Part shown: piece by piece, positions 14,712 to 24,116 of the stretch
Layout of the letters: each line of letters begins with the position of its first letter
Numbering within the stretch: position 1 is the first letter of the stretch
Source of the DNA: Clostridiales bacterium
GTDB lineage: Bacteria > Bacillota > Clostridia > Oscillospirales > Acutalibacteraceae
Length of the DNA: 35,664 bases
Assembly (NCBI GenBank): GCA_012522615.1
Contig: JAAYKB010000003.1
Location: forward strand, 1 to 35,664
Direction of reading: 5' to 3'
Notes under the pieces: generated by a model
Told to the model about the DNA's origin: nothing
Seen by the model: the letters and a program-made list of their open reading frames with translations, nothing else
Database searches by the model: none
Translations under genes and position numbers: made by a program

Positions 14712-15872
14712 TTATTGGTTGGCTGTCCTTTTTTGCTTACTGACAAACAATGCTACCGAAAAAATTGCAATCGCAAAACCAAGCTGAATCAATACTGCAG
14801 TCAGAACGTCATTGCGCCCTTTATCAAAACCTATTTCACTGATTATATTATTTGCCTTTACAAACCAGTAAGCCGGAAGGAAGCTGGCAACCCGCAACAC
14901 CCCGCTTCCGAGCAAGGACTGCGGTACGAATACCCCGCATAAAAAGCTCATGCCCATTGAAAGAACATTGGATACGGCTGCTTGTACGTTATGGCTTTTG
15001 ATAAGGATTCCCACCAGAAATCCGATGGCGGTACAAACGGTTGTAAATACAAGCGAGTTCAAAGCGAGAATGGGCAGTGATTCTGACAAGACGAGCGATT
15101 CCCCATATATTATAATTCCGAAGAGAACAATGACGGCCCAGCAGAAAAGGGAATAGATTATGCTGCCGAGGCCAATCTGGATATTCATACTGCGCTGCTT
15201 GATTGGAGAGCACAGGTTTCTCCGCTTTAAGTCAGGCTGGTTAAATACCATCATAATGGTGCTTATGCCCAATGTGGCAAGCGCCAGCATAACATAGGGG
15301 AAAAAGTTGAAATAGTAGGTGTATCCTTCCGAATTATTGCTTTCGACCCTGGATTTCATAACAATATCCGTCTTCACGGCAAGATTTTTTGAAACAAGCT
15401 CTGCTTGTTTTTCTGCCGTAAAATTGCTGTAATCGCCGACAAGGCGCAAGGTCTGCAGGTATCTGTTTACAATCAAATCCAGATATATGGCGGATGTGGA
15501 ATTGGGAACAACAACCGTTTCAATCCTGCTGTTTTCGCTTTTATTAAAACTGTCAGAGAATCCCTTTGGGATGATGGCTATATACTCAACCTTGCGAAAA
15601 AACAGCGCGTCTTGAAGCTTTTCGGTATCATCCGGCATATCAACAATTGTGCTGGTTTTTGAAAGATATTCGGTCAGTCCCTTTGCAATGTTGTTTTCTC
15701 CGTCCCGGTTGATAACCGCGATTCTGATTTTTGAATCCGTAAAGCCTGTGTCTTCAGGAGAGGTGTAAAATTGCGAGGTCATATACGTGACGCCGAGGAA
15801 TATCAGGAGGTAGATGATTAGCGGTGTCCTTGCGGCGTTGATGATTCGAAAAAAGGTTTTAAATACTGGCAT
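14712..15872 (-). CDS. ABC-2 type exporter permease, second subunit
   Basis: This 386-residue permease has one N-terminal membrane helix (about 15-33), a large extracytoplasmic region (about 40-205) and five or six C-terminal helices (about 208-380). It is the YhgE/DrrB-like ABC-2 architecture. It overlaps the preceding permease gene by 14 nt, and GGAGGGAAC precedes its ATG. With the other permease and the ATPase it should form a heterodimeric exporter. The cargo may be a drug, lipid, peptide or cell-wall intermediate, and cannot be told from the sequence. Confidence 0.85.
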   Translation of the reverse strand: MPVFKTFFRIINAARTPLIIYLLIFLGVTYMTSQFYTSPEDTGFTDSKIRIAVINRDGENNIAKGLTEYLSKTSTIVDMPDDTEKLQDALFFRKVEYIAIIPKGFSDSFNKSENSRIETVVVPNSTSAIYLDLIVNRYLQTLRLVGDYSNFTAEKQAELVSKNLAVKTDIVMKSRVESNNSEGYTYYFNFFPYVMLALATLGISTIMMVFNQPDLKRRNLCSPIKQRSMNIQIGLGSIIYSLFCWAVIVLFGIIIYGESLVLSESLPILALNSLVFTTVCTAIGFLVGILIKSHNVQAAVSNVLSMGMSFLCGVFVPQSLLGSGVLRVASFLPAYWFVKANNIISEIGFDKGRNDVLTAVLIQLGFAIAIFSVALFVSKQKRTANQ

Positions 15873-17001
15873 AACGTTCCCTCCTCAAAAACAGATAGCT
15901 GCCGATGGTAAAGAGGATTGAAATTACGCATAGCAGTCCGATATTTATAAAGTAGCGCGTGAGCGGCTCATAGATATAAAGACTGTAGAATGCGTCGGTA
16001 ATCAGCGCTGCCGGATTGACCATGTTGAGTATGGGAACATTCTGGTCAATAATTATTTTCATGTTGCCGAACATCAATCCGGAAAGGAAGCTCATGGTCA
16101 TTGAGAAGCCTAACAGAATGGATGTTTTGAAGTTTTCGCTCTTTCTGAAGGCGGAACCGATAAAGGTTCCGAACGAAACGCCGGTGAAGCAGCCGACCAG
16201 ACAGGTCAAAACGACATAACCCCAGCGTTCGCCGAAATCAACACCCAGAACAAACGCGATATAACCGACTGTGATAAGGATTTCGCTGAAATGAATAACA
16301 AGAGCCGCCAAAATGTCGCTTGAAACAGCTTTTAGTTTGTGGGTGGGGGCAATACTTCGGCGGGCGCCTAATGCCGAGAGGTCAGCCTGAATTTCGGTTG
16401 TGTTGCGCATTCCCCAAAAGGAGCCGTAAAGGCATGACATGGCGATTAGGGCATAGAAATAGTTGAGCATGGTGTCGGGCTTCGCCCCGCTGAAGGTAAT
16501 CTCTTTGGTGTAGATATTCTGATCCGAAAGAGCGTCGAGCAGTCCCTCGCCGATGGCATTGGGATTGCTTTCAATAACAGCTTGAACAGTCTTTTCGGTC
16601 TGGAGATACTGATCCAGCAAAGTCTTGAGTATGCTTTGGTTCAGCCCTGATTTTTTTACCTTCAAAGAGATTGTATCCGAGACAATTATGACACCCGAGA
16701 CCTGGCCGTTCTCCAGTTTTTCATCGGCCTCCTTTTCGTCCAGTACAGACAGTTTCAGACGAGGATTATCGCCGCTTGAAACGCTCTTGAGAAACTCCGA
16801 AAAGTAGGTGTTGGATTTGTATGAGTCGTTATTGACGACTGCGGTGGGAATTGGGGAAAACTCCTCGGATTTATTCATAACGCTGCTGAATGCAATGTAA
16901 AAAAATGTAGCAAGAAGTATCGGAAATAACAGTGTCCAGAAGACGCTGTCCTTGTCCCGTAGCAGCGTTTTTACTCGTGAGGAAAACAAAAAGAAAAACA
17001 C
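15859..17001 (-). CDS. ABC-2 type exporter permease, first subunit
   Basis: This 380-residue permease has the same plan as its downstream neighbour: an N-terminal helix (about 17-38), an extracytoplasmic domain (about 45-180) and six C-terminal helices (about 182-372). It starts at GTG 17001, 8 nt after a perfect AAAGGAGG site that overlaps the end of the ATPase gene, so translation is coupled. The two permeases are probably ancient paralogues acting as a heterodimer. Confidence 0.85.
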   Translation of the reverse strand: MFFFLFSSRVKTLLRDKDSVFWTLLFPILLATFFYIAFSSVMNKSEEFSPIPTAVVNNDSYKSNTYFSEFLKSVSSGDNPRLKLSVLDEKEADEKLENGQVSGVIIVSDTISLKVKKSGLNQSILKTLLDQYLQTEKTVQAVIESNPNAIGEGLLDALSDQNIYTKEITFSGAKPDTMLNYFYALIAMSCLYGSFWGMRNTTEIQADLSALGARRSIAPTHKLKAVSSDILAALVIHFSEILITVGYIAFVLGVDFGERWGYVVLTCLVGCFTGVSFGTFIGSAFRKSENFKTSILLGFSMTMSFLSGLMFGNMKIIIDQNVPILNMVNPAALITDAFYSLYIYEPLTRYFINIGLLCVISILFTIGSYLFLRRERYASI

Positions 17002-17015
17002 TACGGCGACCTCCT

Positions 17016-17948
17016 TTAATCACGAAGTTCTTTTCCGGTGATTTCGAGAAAGACATCGTTCAATGTGGGCAGTTCGGAATACACGCGCCCAAAGGACAAA
17101 TCGCGAACCTTAAGTGTGTCGAGAACGCGGATAAGGTTATGCTTTCCGCCCGAACAGTGCACGATAAGCCGATTATCCGAATAAGCTGCATCTGTTATAT
17201 GAGGCAGGCTTTTGATTGATTCGAGATCATCGTCGGACAGCTTATACATTTCAATGGTAAGGGTTTCACCGGTCTTTATCATCTTTTTTAACTCTTCCTT
17301 GGTACCGATTGCGAGGGTTCTGCCCTTGTCGATTATAGCTATTCTGCTGCAGATTCGCTCAACCTCTTCCATATAATGCGATGTGTAGACAATGGTCGCA
17401 CCTTCTCGGTTGAGCCGTAAAATTCCCTCAAGAATATTGTTGCGGCTTTGGGGGTCGACTGCCACGGTCGGTTCGTCAAGAAAGATAAGCTTCGGCTTAT
17501 GCGCGATTCCGCAGGCGATATTGAGTCGGCGGAGCAGCCCGCCCGACAGCTTTTTGGGCTTGAATTTTCGATAATCCTGCAGACCGACAAACTCGATTGC
17601 TTCATCGACATATTTGTTGCATTTTTCTTTATCGGAGATATATAAGCTGCAGAAATAATGGATGTTTTCAAATACCGTCAGTTCGTTGAAAACGGCGACA
17701 TTCTGCATTACCACTCCGATATTGCGTTTTGTATCATAGGCGTCCGGGGTCATGGGCTTGCCGAAGATTTCAATCGTTCCTTTATCGTATTTAAGCAGGG
17801 ACAGCATACAATTAATTGCCGTGGTTTTTCCCGAGCCGTTCGGACCCAGAAGTCCGAACACCTCGCCCTCTTTAATCTCCAGCCCGAAATGATCAAGAGC
17901 CAGCAGATCGCCGTACCGTTTTACAAGATTTTGCACTTTAATAACCAT
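17016..17948 (-). CDS. ABC exporter ATP-binding protein
   Basis: This 310-residue ATPase drives the two downstream permeases. Walker A is LLGPNGSGKTTAINC, the signature is LSGGLLRRLNIACGI, Walker B is LIFLDEPTVAVDP and the switch histidine is in YTSHYMEEVE. A C-terminal extension (about 225-310) is typical of DrrA/NatA-like exporters. The start is ATG 17948, preceded by GGGAGGAAA. The track's 58-residue N-terminal extension has no ribosome site and is not family-like. It is the first gene of a three-gene minus-strand operon. A TGACA-AA-TGTCA palindrome 84 nt upstream may be an operator. Confidence 0.93.
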   Translation of the reverse strand: MVIKVQNLVKRYGDLLALDHFGLEIKEGEVFGLLGPNGSGKTTAINCMLSLLKYDKGTIEIFGKPMTPDAYDTKRNIGVVMQNVAVFNELTVFENIHYFCSLYISDKEKCNKYVDEAIEFVGLQDYRKFKPKKLSGGLLRRLNIACGIAHKPKLIFLDEPTVAVDPQSRNNILEGILRLNREGATIVYTSHYMEEVERICSRIAIIDKGRTLAIGTKEELKKMIKTGETLTIEMYKLSDDDLESIKSLPHITDAAYSDNRLIVHCSGGKHNLIRVLDTLKVRDLSFGRVYSELPTLNDVFLEITGKELRD

Positions 17949-18031
17949 GGTATATTTCCTCCCTGGGTTTGATGACCTTATTTTAACAAATCCGTAGCGA
18001 ATGCGGTAGTGAATACAGTCATAAATTGAAG

Positions 18032-18043
18032 TGACAAATGTCA
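18032..18043. promoter_or_regulatory. Candidate operator upstream of the ABC exporter operon
   Basis: TGACA and TGTCA form a 5-bp inverted repeat around AA. The site is in the leader or promoter region of the minus-strand ABC operon. No clear -35/-10 pair was found next to it, and no local regulator gene is adjacent. Confidence 0.3.
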
Positions 18044-18090
18044 TTTGGAAGTAGAACCACAGACAATAAATCGGGGGGGAGCCACAGAGG

Positions 18091-18122
18091 TAAAAAATGA
18101 GGCGGCTAAATTGCCGCCTCAT
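18091..18122 (-). terminator. Terminator of the hrcA-grpE-dnaK-dnaJ operon
   Basis: On the minus strand ATGAGGCGGC pairs with GCCGCCTCAT around AATTTA and is followed by six T residues. It lies about 45 nt after the dnaJ stop. Confidence 0.88.
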
Positions 18123-18168
18123 CCTTCAGTTTTATTATATAGGTTTACCCTAACTATCGGCAAAAAGC

Positions 18169-19308
18169 CTATGAATTAAACGCGTCCTTTACCTTCTGGA
18201 AAAAGGTTCGCCGTTTTGGATAGTTTCCCTCTCCGCATGCTTCCTCTAATTCCTTGAGCAGCTTTTTCTGGGTGGCGTTGAGCTTTTGCGGTACTTCTAT
18301 CGTGACCTTAAGGATTTGATCCCCGTGGCCGCGTCCATTGACGAAGGGGATTCCCTTGCCCTTGAGTCTAAACATATCGCCGGGTTGCGTGCCCTCCTTT
18401 ATCACATGCTTTATGTTTCCGTCAAGCGTGGGTACGTCAACCTCAGCGCCCAGAGCAGCCTGAACAAAGGTCAGCGGAAGCTCATACCAGACGTCATAGC
18501 CTTCGCGCTCGAATATAGGATGGGGACGAACCGCAACCGATACCTGAAGGTCGCCTGCCGGTCCTCCGTTTGTGCCGGAATTGCCCTTGCCGCGTATAGT
18601 GATAATCTGACCGTCGTCAATACCCGCGGGGATATTGATTCCGATTGATGACGGGCGGCGCACATGACCAGTTCCGTCGCAAGCATGGCAGGGCGTTTCA
18701 ATAATTCTGCCGCGTCCCCGACAACGCGAACAAATCGTCTGTGTCTGTATAACGCCGAAAGGAGTGCGTTGCTGACGGCGTTCTTGGCCGCTTCCGTGAC
18801 AGGTCGGACAGGTTTTCGGCGAGGTACCTTTTGCCGCTCCGCTGCCGTTGCATTCGTCGCAAGCAGTGATTACCCGGACATCAACCTGCTTTTTACATCC
18901 TCTTGCCGCCTCTTCAAACGATATGACAATCGATGCTGAAATATCACTGCCGCGACGAGGTGCATTGGGGTTTTGGCGGCGTCCCGAACCCCCGAAAAAC
19001 GAGGAAAACAGGTCTCCAAAATCAAAATCCATGCCGTCAAAGCCGTAGCCCTGATAACCGCCCGCTCCGAAGTTAGGATCAACGCCCGCATGACCGTACT
19101 GGTCATACCGCGCTCTTTTCTGGCTGTCCGAAAGAACCTCGTAGGCTTCGTTGACCTCTTTAAAGTTGGCTTCAGCCTGTTTGTCACCCGGATTAAGGTC
19201 TGGATGATATTTTTTCGCCAGCCGGCGATAGGCTTTTTTGATTTCATCCTCCGAAGCGCCTTTTCCGAGTCCAAGCACCTCGTAGTAATCGCGTTTGTTT
19301 TCGGCCAT
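18169..19308 (-). CDS. dnaJ: Chaperone DnaJ (Hsp40)
   Basis: This is the DnaK co-chaperone that delivers unfolded proteins and stimulates its ATPase. The 379-residue protein has all type I domains: a J domain (1-70) with the HPD triad in [11 protein letters not shown], a Gly/Phe-rich linker (75-115), and four zinc motifs, [24 protein letters not shown] and CHACDGTG (about 145-210). The C-terminal substrate-binding domain follows. It is the last gene of the heat-shock operon. The ribosome site is weak (AAAGG about 13 nt before the ATG). Confidence 0.97.
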   Translation of the reverse strand: MAENKRDYYEVLGLGKGASEDEIKKAYRRLAKKYHPDLNPGDKQAEANFKEVNEAYEVLSDSQKRARYDQYGHAGVDPNFGAGGYQGYGFDGMDFDFGDLFSSFFGGSGRRQNPNAPRRGSDISASIVISFEEAARGCKKQVDVRVITACDECNGSGAAKGTSPKTCPTCHGSGQERRQQRTPFGVIQTQTICSRCRGRGRIIETPCHACDGTGHVRRPSSIGINIPAGIDDGQIITIRGKGNSGTNGGPAGDLQVSVAVRPHPIFEREGYDVWYELPLTFVQAALGAEVDVPTLDGNIKHVIKEGTQPGDMFRLKGKGIPFVNGRGHGDQILKVTIEVPQKLNATQKKLLKELEEACGEGNYPKRRTFFQKVKDAFNS

Positions 19309-19376
19309 TAAAGAACCATGCCTTTCTATGCCTAATCTTCTGTCGATAAATTATTATATGAAATCATTACATAATG

Positions 19377-19417
19377 GGATAAATCCACCGCTTGGTACCC
19401 CGCACGGTGGATTATCC
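19377..19417 (-). other. Intercistronic hairpin between dnaK and dnaJ
   Basis: GGATAATCCACCG on the minus strand pairs with CGGTGGATTTATCC with one bulged base. It begins 14 nt after the dnaK stop and has no T tract. It may slow polymerase or protect the upstream mRNA, favouring DnaK over DnaJ. Confidence 0.5.
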
Positions 19418-19430
19418 AATATTGATTAAG

Positions 19431-21239
19431 CTATTTTACTTCACCGTCGTAATAACCGTCATCCGACGGGGCGGCGTCGGGGGTGGTTCCGGACGCGTCC
19501 TGAGGAGCGGCACTGCTGTATACCTTTGCGGAGACTTCATGGAATTTATTGGTCAACTCTTCCTGCTTTGCCTTAATTTCCTCAATGTTATCACCCTTGA
19601 GGGCTTCCTTGAGCGCATCCAGCTTGGAATTCAACTCGGACTTGTCGGCTTGCTCTATCTTATCGCCCAGTTCATTGATTGTCTTCTCACACTGATAGAC
19701 CATCTGGTCGGCAGCGTTGCGTGTTTCAACCTCCTCGCGGCGCTTCTTGTCCTCCTCCGCATACTGCTGGGCTTCCTGTACAGCCTTTTCGATATCCTCT
19801 TTGGACATGTTGGTGTTGGAGGTGATGGTAATCTTCTGCTCGCGTCCGGTTCCCAAATCCTTGGCGCTAACGTTTACAATGCCGTTGGCGTCAATATCAA
19901 AGGTAACCTCAATTTGCGGTACTCCGCGGGGGGCGGGAGCGATTCCGTCGAGATGGAACATGCCGAGGGTCTTGTTATCCTTGGCAAAATCACGCTCGCC
20001 CTGCAGGACATGAATCTCAACGGAGGGCTGGTTGTCGGCTGCGGTCGAGAAAATCTGACTCTTTTTGGTCGGAATTGTAGTGTTTCTTTCGATTATTCTT
20101 GTCATAACCCCGCCCATTGTCTCAACTCCGAGCGACAATGGGGTAACATCGAGAAGCAGCAATCCCTTTACGTCGCCGCCCAAAACGCCGGCCTGCAGAG
20201 CGGCGCCCATGGCAACGCATTCGTCGGGGTTGATGCCCTTGAAGGGCTCCTGCTCCATAAAGTTTTTAATTGCTTCCTGAACGGCGGGAATACGGGTGGA
20301 ACCTCCTACCAGAAGCACCTTGTTGATATCCTTTTTGCTAAGCCCCGAATCACTAAGTGCCTGGCGGACAGGTCCCATGGTCGCCTCCACCAAAGACGCG
20401 GTCATTTCATTGAATTTAGCACGGGTCAGAGTAAGGTCTAGATGCTTGGGTCCGTTTGCGTCGGCAGTGATAAACGGCAGGTTTATAGAGCTTGTGGTCG
20501 AGCCGGAAAGCTCAACCTTTGCTTTCTCCGCCGCCTCACGAAGCCGCTGAAGCGCCATTTTATCCTTAGACAGGTCGATACCGTTTTCCCTTTTGAATTC
20601 TGCAACCATCCAGTCAATAATCTTCTGGTCAAAATCATCGCCGCCCAGACGGTTATTGCCCGCCGTGGCGAGAACCTCCTGAACGCCATCGCCCATTTCG
20701 ATTATAGAAACGTCAAAGGTGCCTCCGCCGAGGTCATAAACCATAACCTTTTGGTCGTTTTCCTTGTCGATTCCGTATGCAAGGGCAGCGGCAGTCGGCT
20801 CGTTTATGATTCGCTTGACTTCCAGACCGGCAATCTTGCCGGCGTCTTTTGTGGCCTGACGCTGGGAGTCGGTGAAGTATGCGGGGACTGTGATAACCGC
20901 CTCTGTTACCTTGTCGCCTAGATAGGCTTCCGCATCGGCCTTTAGCTTTGACAGAATCATTGCCGAGATTTCCTGAGGAGTATATGATTTATTGTCAATC
21001 TTCACGGTATATCCCGTACCCATTTCACGTTTAATGGATGAAATGGTGCGTTCGGGGTTTGAAACAGCCTGCTGCTTTGCAACACGTCCGACGATACGCT
21101 CGCCGTCTTTTTTAAATGCCACAACCGAAGGGGTTGTACGCGCTCCTTCGACGTTCGGTATCACGACAGGCTCTCCGCCTTCGATAACCGCAACGCAGGA
21201 ATTTGTTGTACCAAGGTCGATACCGATAATTTTTGCCAT
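19431..21239 (-). CDS. dnaK: Chaperone DnaK (Hsp70)
   Basis: This ATP-dependent chaperone is 602 residues long, slightly short of E. coli DnaK (638) but usual for Firmicutes, which lack part of the nucleotide-domain insertion. Hsp70 signatures are present: [15 protein letters not shown] at the N terminus, [16 protein letters not shown], and [16 protein letters not shown]. The substrate-binding domain begins near [15 protein letters not shown]. The C-terminal tail is acidic and ends in [18 protein letters not shown] precedes the ATG. It lies between grpE and dnaJ in the CIRCE-controlled operon. Confidence 0.98.
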   Translation of the reverse strand: MAKIIGIDLGTTNSCVAVIEGGEPVVIPNVEGARTTPSVVAFKKDGERIVGRVAKQQAVSNPERTISSIKREMGTGYTVKIDNKSYTPQEISAMILSKLKADAEAYLGDKVTEAVITVPAYFTDSQRQATKDAGKIAGLEVKRIINEPTAAALAYGIDKENDQKVMVYDLGGGTFDVSIIEMGDGVQEVLATAGNNRLGGDDFDQKIIDWMVAEFKRENGIDLSKDKMALQRLREAAEKAKVELSGSTTSSINLPFITADANGPKHLDLTLTRAKFNEMTASLVEATMGPVRQALSDSGLSKKDINKVLLVGGSTRIPAVQEAIKNFMEQEPFKGINPDECVAMGAALQAGVLGGDVKGLLLLDVTPLSLGVETMGGVMTRIIERNTTIPTKKSQIFSTAADNQPSVEIHVLQGERDFAKDNKTLGMFHLDGIAPAPRGVPQIEVTFDIDANGIVNVSAKDLGTGREQKITITSNTNMSKEDIEKAVQEAQQYAEEDKKRREEVETRNAADQMVYQCEKTINELGDKIEQADKSELNSKLDALKEALKGDNIEEIKAKQEELTNKFHEVSAKVYSSAAPQDASGTTPDAAPSDDGYYDGEVK

Positions 21240-21290
21240 ACTGATTTCTCCAATCTTGAATTCATTATTAAGATATAAACAATTATTAAA

Positions 21291-21869
21291 TTAATTTGCA
21301 ACCTTAACCATTGCGGGGCGAAGAATACGCCCGCCAAGTCTGTATCCCTTTTGATATACTTCGGTAACGGTGTCGGGCTCGACGCCCTCGGCGTCCTCGC
21401 GTGTGACCGCGTGATGTATTTCAGGATTGAAAGGTTGGCCGGTAGGATCAATGGCTTCCAGTCCCAAAGACTTCAAAAGCTCGTCGAGCTGGCGTATCGT
21501 CATAACGACTCCTTCCTTATACTCGTCGCCGGGCGGAGCTTCGGCCGCGCGGCCGAGATTATCAAGAGCGGGCAGAAGCGCCTTAATGGTTTCGGCCTTT
21601 ACAAAGCCGCTCAACTGTTCCTTTTCCTGTTCCGTTCTGCGTTTATAGTTGGCATATTCGGCGAGCATTCGCTGGTATAAATCGTTTAGTTCATCCAGCT
21701 TCTTTTTTAGCTCCTCAATCTCCTCAAGAAGCTTTTTTGTCTGTTGGTCGTCCTTCTTGTTTGACTTTGCACCCTTGACCGAAGCGCCGGACTTTTTCTG
21801 CTCGGGCTTTTCCGCGATTTGTTCCTCTGTGACTACCTCTTCGGTTTCGGGTGTGGTTGTTTTACTCAC
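21291..21869 (-). CDS. grpE: Nucleotide exchange factor GrpE
   Basis: This protein releases ADP from DnaK. The protein has about 192 residues. It has a charged, disordered N terminus (1-45), a long coiled coil (about 48-100, KKLLEEIEELKKKLDELNDLYQR...) and the C-terminal beta domain with the signature region VEPDTVTEVYQKGYRLGGRILRPAMVKV. The start is ambiguous. ATG 21881 abuts GAAAGGA with no spacer, so GTG 21869, 12 nt away, is preferred. The track's start at 21914 has no ribosome site. It is the second gene of the heat-shock operon. Confidence 0.95.
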   Translation of the reverse strand: MSKTTTPETEEVVTEEQIAEKPEQKKSGASVKGAKSNKKDDQQTKKLLEEIEELKKKLDELNDLYQRMLAEYANYKRRTEQEKEQLSGFVKAETIKALLPALDNLGRAAEAPPGDEYKEGVVMTIRQLDELLKSLGLEAIDPTGQPFNPEIHHAVTREDAEGVEPDTVTEVYQKGYRLGGRILRPAMVKVAN

Positions 21870-21960
21870 AGCTATGACCATTCCTTTCTCAATCCGGACG
21901 CGGTCTCGCCGCAAAATTATATACCGGATTTATGCTCAAAAAAGCAATAAAATCGACGTC

Positions 21961-23016
21961 TTATTCCTCATCGTCAGGATTATTTTTGTCTAAACCAATT
22001 ATTTCATCCATTATCCTGCCGATTGACCGTGCAAAATATTCAATACGCGGTATTTCAAAGGCATAATCCATCCGCAGCGGTCCGATTATCCCAATCGACC
22101 CGTCGGGCCGACCGCCCAGCTTGTATCTGGTAACAATTATACTCGAACCGTCAAGCTCGGGTCTTTTGCTTTCACTGCCGATTACAACACGAAGTCCTTT
22201 GGGAACGGCGGTCAGCAATCTTGTCAGCATATCTCTTTGCGCCAAAAAGGTAAGTAAATCCCTTGCCCTGACAGGGTCATAATCGGGATGATGAAGCAGG
22301 TTGAGTTGGCCTTTCAAAGAGATTTCCAATTCCGCCGATTCCTGAACCAACTGATAAAAGGTGGTCAGTGCCGGGGCGCAAACCAAGCCGTATGCTCCGA
22401 GTGCGGTCACCAAGCTCTGCACCTGCGGAAGTCCTATATCCGACAGCAGACTGCCGCAAAAATACTCGTTCAAGGCACGGGACAGGGTTTCAAGCGCCTC
22501 GTTCTCAATATCACTGTCAAACCTGCATACGCGTGTGCGAAGCATACCTGATCCCGTCATAAGCAGCAGCGCCGCCGAGTACCGGGATACACGAAGAACC
22601 TCGATTCGCCTGATATCGGCCGCGTAACTGCTCGGAGTGGTCGTCACTGCGGCGCAGCCGGTCGTTTCCGCCAAAACATTTGATGCTTCTTCAACCAGCT
22701 TTTCAGGATCGCCGGCAGCGCGCTTTAGCTGAGTGTCAATTTCCCTGCGGTCGTCCTCGGAAAGAGCGCGGCGGTCCATAAGACTGTCGATATACAGACG
22801 AAAGGCGGCGGCAGTCGGGATGCGTCCGGCGGATGTGTGGGGTTGTTCAAGATATCCCATGGCTGCGAGTTCTGCCATTTCATTGCGGATGGTAGCGGAT
22901 GAAACGGCGTTGTCCAGCATATCAACCAACACTTTTGAACCAACAGGCTCGCCGGTTCGGACATAGACGTCGATTAAGGCGGTCAATATCCTCTGCTTTC
23001 GCTCACCAAGCTCCAT
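21961..23016 (-). CDS. hrcA: Heat-inducible transcription repressor HrcA
   Basis: This repressor binds the CIRCE operator and holds off the heat-shock operon until stress. The 351-residue protein has an N-terminal winged helix (about 1-75) with GERKQRILTALIDVYVRTGEPVGSKVL and VSSATIRNEMAELAAMGYLEQPHTSAGRIPT, followed by the GAF-like domain. GAAAGGA lies 8 nt before ATG 23016, so the track's start three codons earlier is unlikely. A perfect CIRCE lies 31 nt upstream, giving autoregulation. Confidence 0.97.
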   Translation of the reverse strand: MELGERKQRILTALIDVYVRTGEPVGSKVLVDMLDNAVSSATIRNEMAELAAMGYLEQPHTSAGRIPTAAAFRLYIDSLMDRRALSEDDRREIDTQLKRAAGDPEKLVEEASNVLAETTGCAAVTTTPSSYAADIRRIEVLRVSRYSAALLLMTGSGMLRTRVCRFDSDIENEALETLSRALNEYFCGSLLSDIGLPQVQSLVTALGAYGLVCAPALTTFYQLVQESAELEISLKGQLNLLHHPDYDPVRARDLLTFLAQRDMLTRLLTAVPKGLRVVIGSESKRPELDGSSIIVTRYKLGGRPDGSIGIIGPLRMDYAFEIPRIEYFARSIGRIMDEIIGLDKNNPDDEE

Positions 23017-23046
23017 GCTACCCATCCTTTCATTAATATCGGGGCG

Positions 23047-23073
23047 TTAGCACTCTGGCACCTCGAGTGCTAA
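23047..23073. promoter_or_regulatory. CIRCE operator for HrcA
   Basis: TTAGCACTC and GAGTGCTAA are a perfect match to the consensus inverted repeat, with the standard 9-nt spacer. It lies just downstream of the hrcA promoter. Confidence 0.98.
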
Positions 23074-23081
23074 CATTATAT

Positions 23082-23110
23082 AATTTACCATTCCCCCACA
23101 CCCATGTCAA
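23082..23110 (-). promoter_or_regulatory. Promoter of the heat-shock operon
   Basis: On the minus strand TTGACA and TAAATT are spaced by 17 nt. Transcription would start within or next to CIRCE. A TATAAT slightly nearer the gene (about 23078-23083) is an alternative -10. Confidence 0.7.
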
Positions 23111-23263
23111 TATGTAATTGTGAACCTTTTGTAAAAGAAATGGAAGGACGCCCCGTTATTAGAAACACAAAAAATAGTATTCAAAACCCACTCATAAATC
23201 ATATATTGTATATTGTGCTGTTCATACCTCGTTATAACAAAATATATTCGGCATATTTTTGAA

Positions 23264-23292
23264 TTGCACGATTCATAATTTTCCATTATAAT
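23264..23292 (+). promoter_or_regulatory. Promoter of the 83-residue orphan gene
   Basis: TTGCAC and TATAAT are spaced by 17 nt, about 60 nt before the ATG. The rest of 23111-23263 is AT-rich and shows no credible gene on either strand. Confidence 0.7.
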
Positions 23293-23353
23293 GTTTATAA
23301 CAACAAGGGTTGTTAAATGCCGCATTCCCTAAAGCTGAAAGGAGCGAAAAACC

Positions 23354-23605
23354 ATGGCCGGATTTAAAATCCACAACTTTGATCTGAGCAAACTCATTGA
23401 ATTCGCATCAACTGCGAAAGGCGAAGTTTATCTTAAGACTGCCGACGGTGACAGCCTTAATCTTAAAAGCAGGTTAACCCAGCTTCTCGCCCTGTCGAGT
23501 GCAGTTGACTGGGGAAATGTCGGCGAAGCGACTGTTGTCTGCAGCGATCCCGATGACGAAAGCAGACTGTTCCGTATTAATCTTTATGGCACCGACTCCA
23601 AATAG
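23354..23605 (+). CDS. Small hypothetical protein (83 residues)
   Basis: I do not recognise this gene. It is real by context: a good promoter, an AAAGGAG ribosome site 9 nt before the ATG, and a strong terminator just after the stop. The protein is soluble, mixed alpha/beta in appearance and has no signal peptide, membrane helix or metal motif. Segments such as GEVYLKTADGDSLNLKSRLTQLLAL and DPDDESRLFRINLYG look like a compact single domain of alternating strands and one helix. It has a single Cys. A role cannot be proposed from the sequence. It is transcribed alone, divergent from the heat-shock operon and convergent with the next small gene. Confidence 0.8.
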   Translation: MAGFKIHNFDLSKLIEFASTAKGEVYLKTADGDSLNLKSRLTQLLALSSAVDWGNVGEATVVCSDPDDESRLFRINLYGTDSK

Positions 23606-23616
23606 GTTTAAAAGCT

Positions 23617-23655
23617 AAAAAATCCCGCTCGCAAAAAATGCGAGCGGGATTTTTT
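23617..23655. terminator. Bidirectional terminator between two small convergent genes
   Basis: ATCCCGCTCGC pairs perfectly with GCGAGCGGGAT around AAAAAAT, flanked by A6 and T6, so it works on both strands. Confidence 0.93.
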
Positions 23656-23666
23656 GTTGTATGGTC

Positions 23667-23894
23667 TTAGACTAACGCATCCTCGATTATGTCCCTAAAA
23701 TGGATATCGGCCACATCTCCCTTCGTAATCTTCTCCGCAAGATTACATACAAAATCATAGTCACATGAAATATCCTCGACCACAGCTAATACTTTTTGCA
23801 TACTCTTATAGGCTATTCCATATGTAACCGCCCAACCATAGTCCTCGATGTACTGCTCGCAGGTAATAAGTTCACATTTTTTATTAACAGTCAC
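23667..23894 (-). CDS. Small hypothetical protein, possibly DUF6514-like (75 residues)
   Basis: This is a short acidic protein with no signal peptide or membrane helix. The pattern of a Y-G-I-A-Y segment, then VVEDISCDYDFVCNLAEKI, then DVADIHFRDIIEDAL resembles the DUF6514 proteins of Clostridia, whose function is unknown. That assignment is from memory of the pattern and needs a profile search. It starts at GTG 23894, 5 nt after GGGAGAGAT. It shares a terminator with the convergent 83-residue gene. Confidence 0.6.
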   Translation of the reverse strand: MTVNKKCELITCEQYIEDYGWAVTYGIAYKSMQKVLAVVEDISCDYDFVCNLAEKITKGDVADIHFRDIIEDALV

Positions 23895-24044
23895 TAGTTA
23901 TCTCTCCCTTTCATTTTTTTGTAATTTGACTGAAGAATGTGCACTTTCTTCCCGTTTTATATGAGATAATAACAATTTAATGGTTTACGTTGTAAAAATA
24001 AATTGGTTATTATACAATTATTCATTAGATTTTGTTGGTTATTG

Positions 24045-24073
24045 TTGTCCATATTAGGTTTTCATGGTATAAT
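24045..24073 (+). promoter_or_regulatory. Promoter of the Spo0A-like response regulator
   Basis: TTGTCC and TATAAT are spaced by 17 nt, with a TG extension one base before the -10. It lies 43 nt before the ATG. Confidence 0.7.
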
Positions 24074-24116
24074 TTGTATAGCTGTTTCCAATTTGCTTAC
24101 ATACGAGGGGAATGTC

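Noticed and set aside
19392-20441. 349-residue plus-strand ORF over dnaK
   Set aside because: It is antisense to the strongly conserved dnaK and is a codon-bias shadow.
23107-23325. 72-residue minus-strand ORF upstream of hrcA
   Set aside because: AT-rich, covers the hrcA -35 and the opposite promoter at 23264-23292, and shows no family-like pattern.
24003-24116. Hydrophobic N-terminal extension of the response regulator in the ORF track
   Set aside because: The stretch contains the promoter -10 and the ribosome site; the receiver domain begins at ATG 24117.
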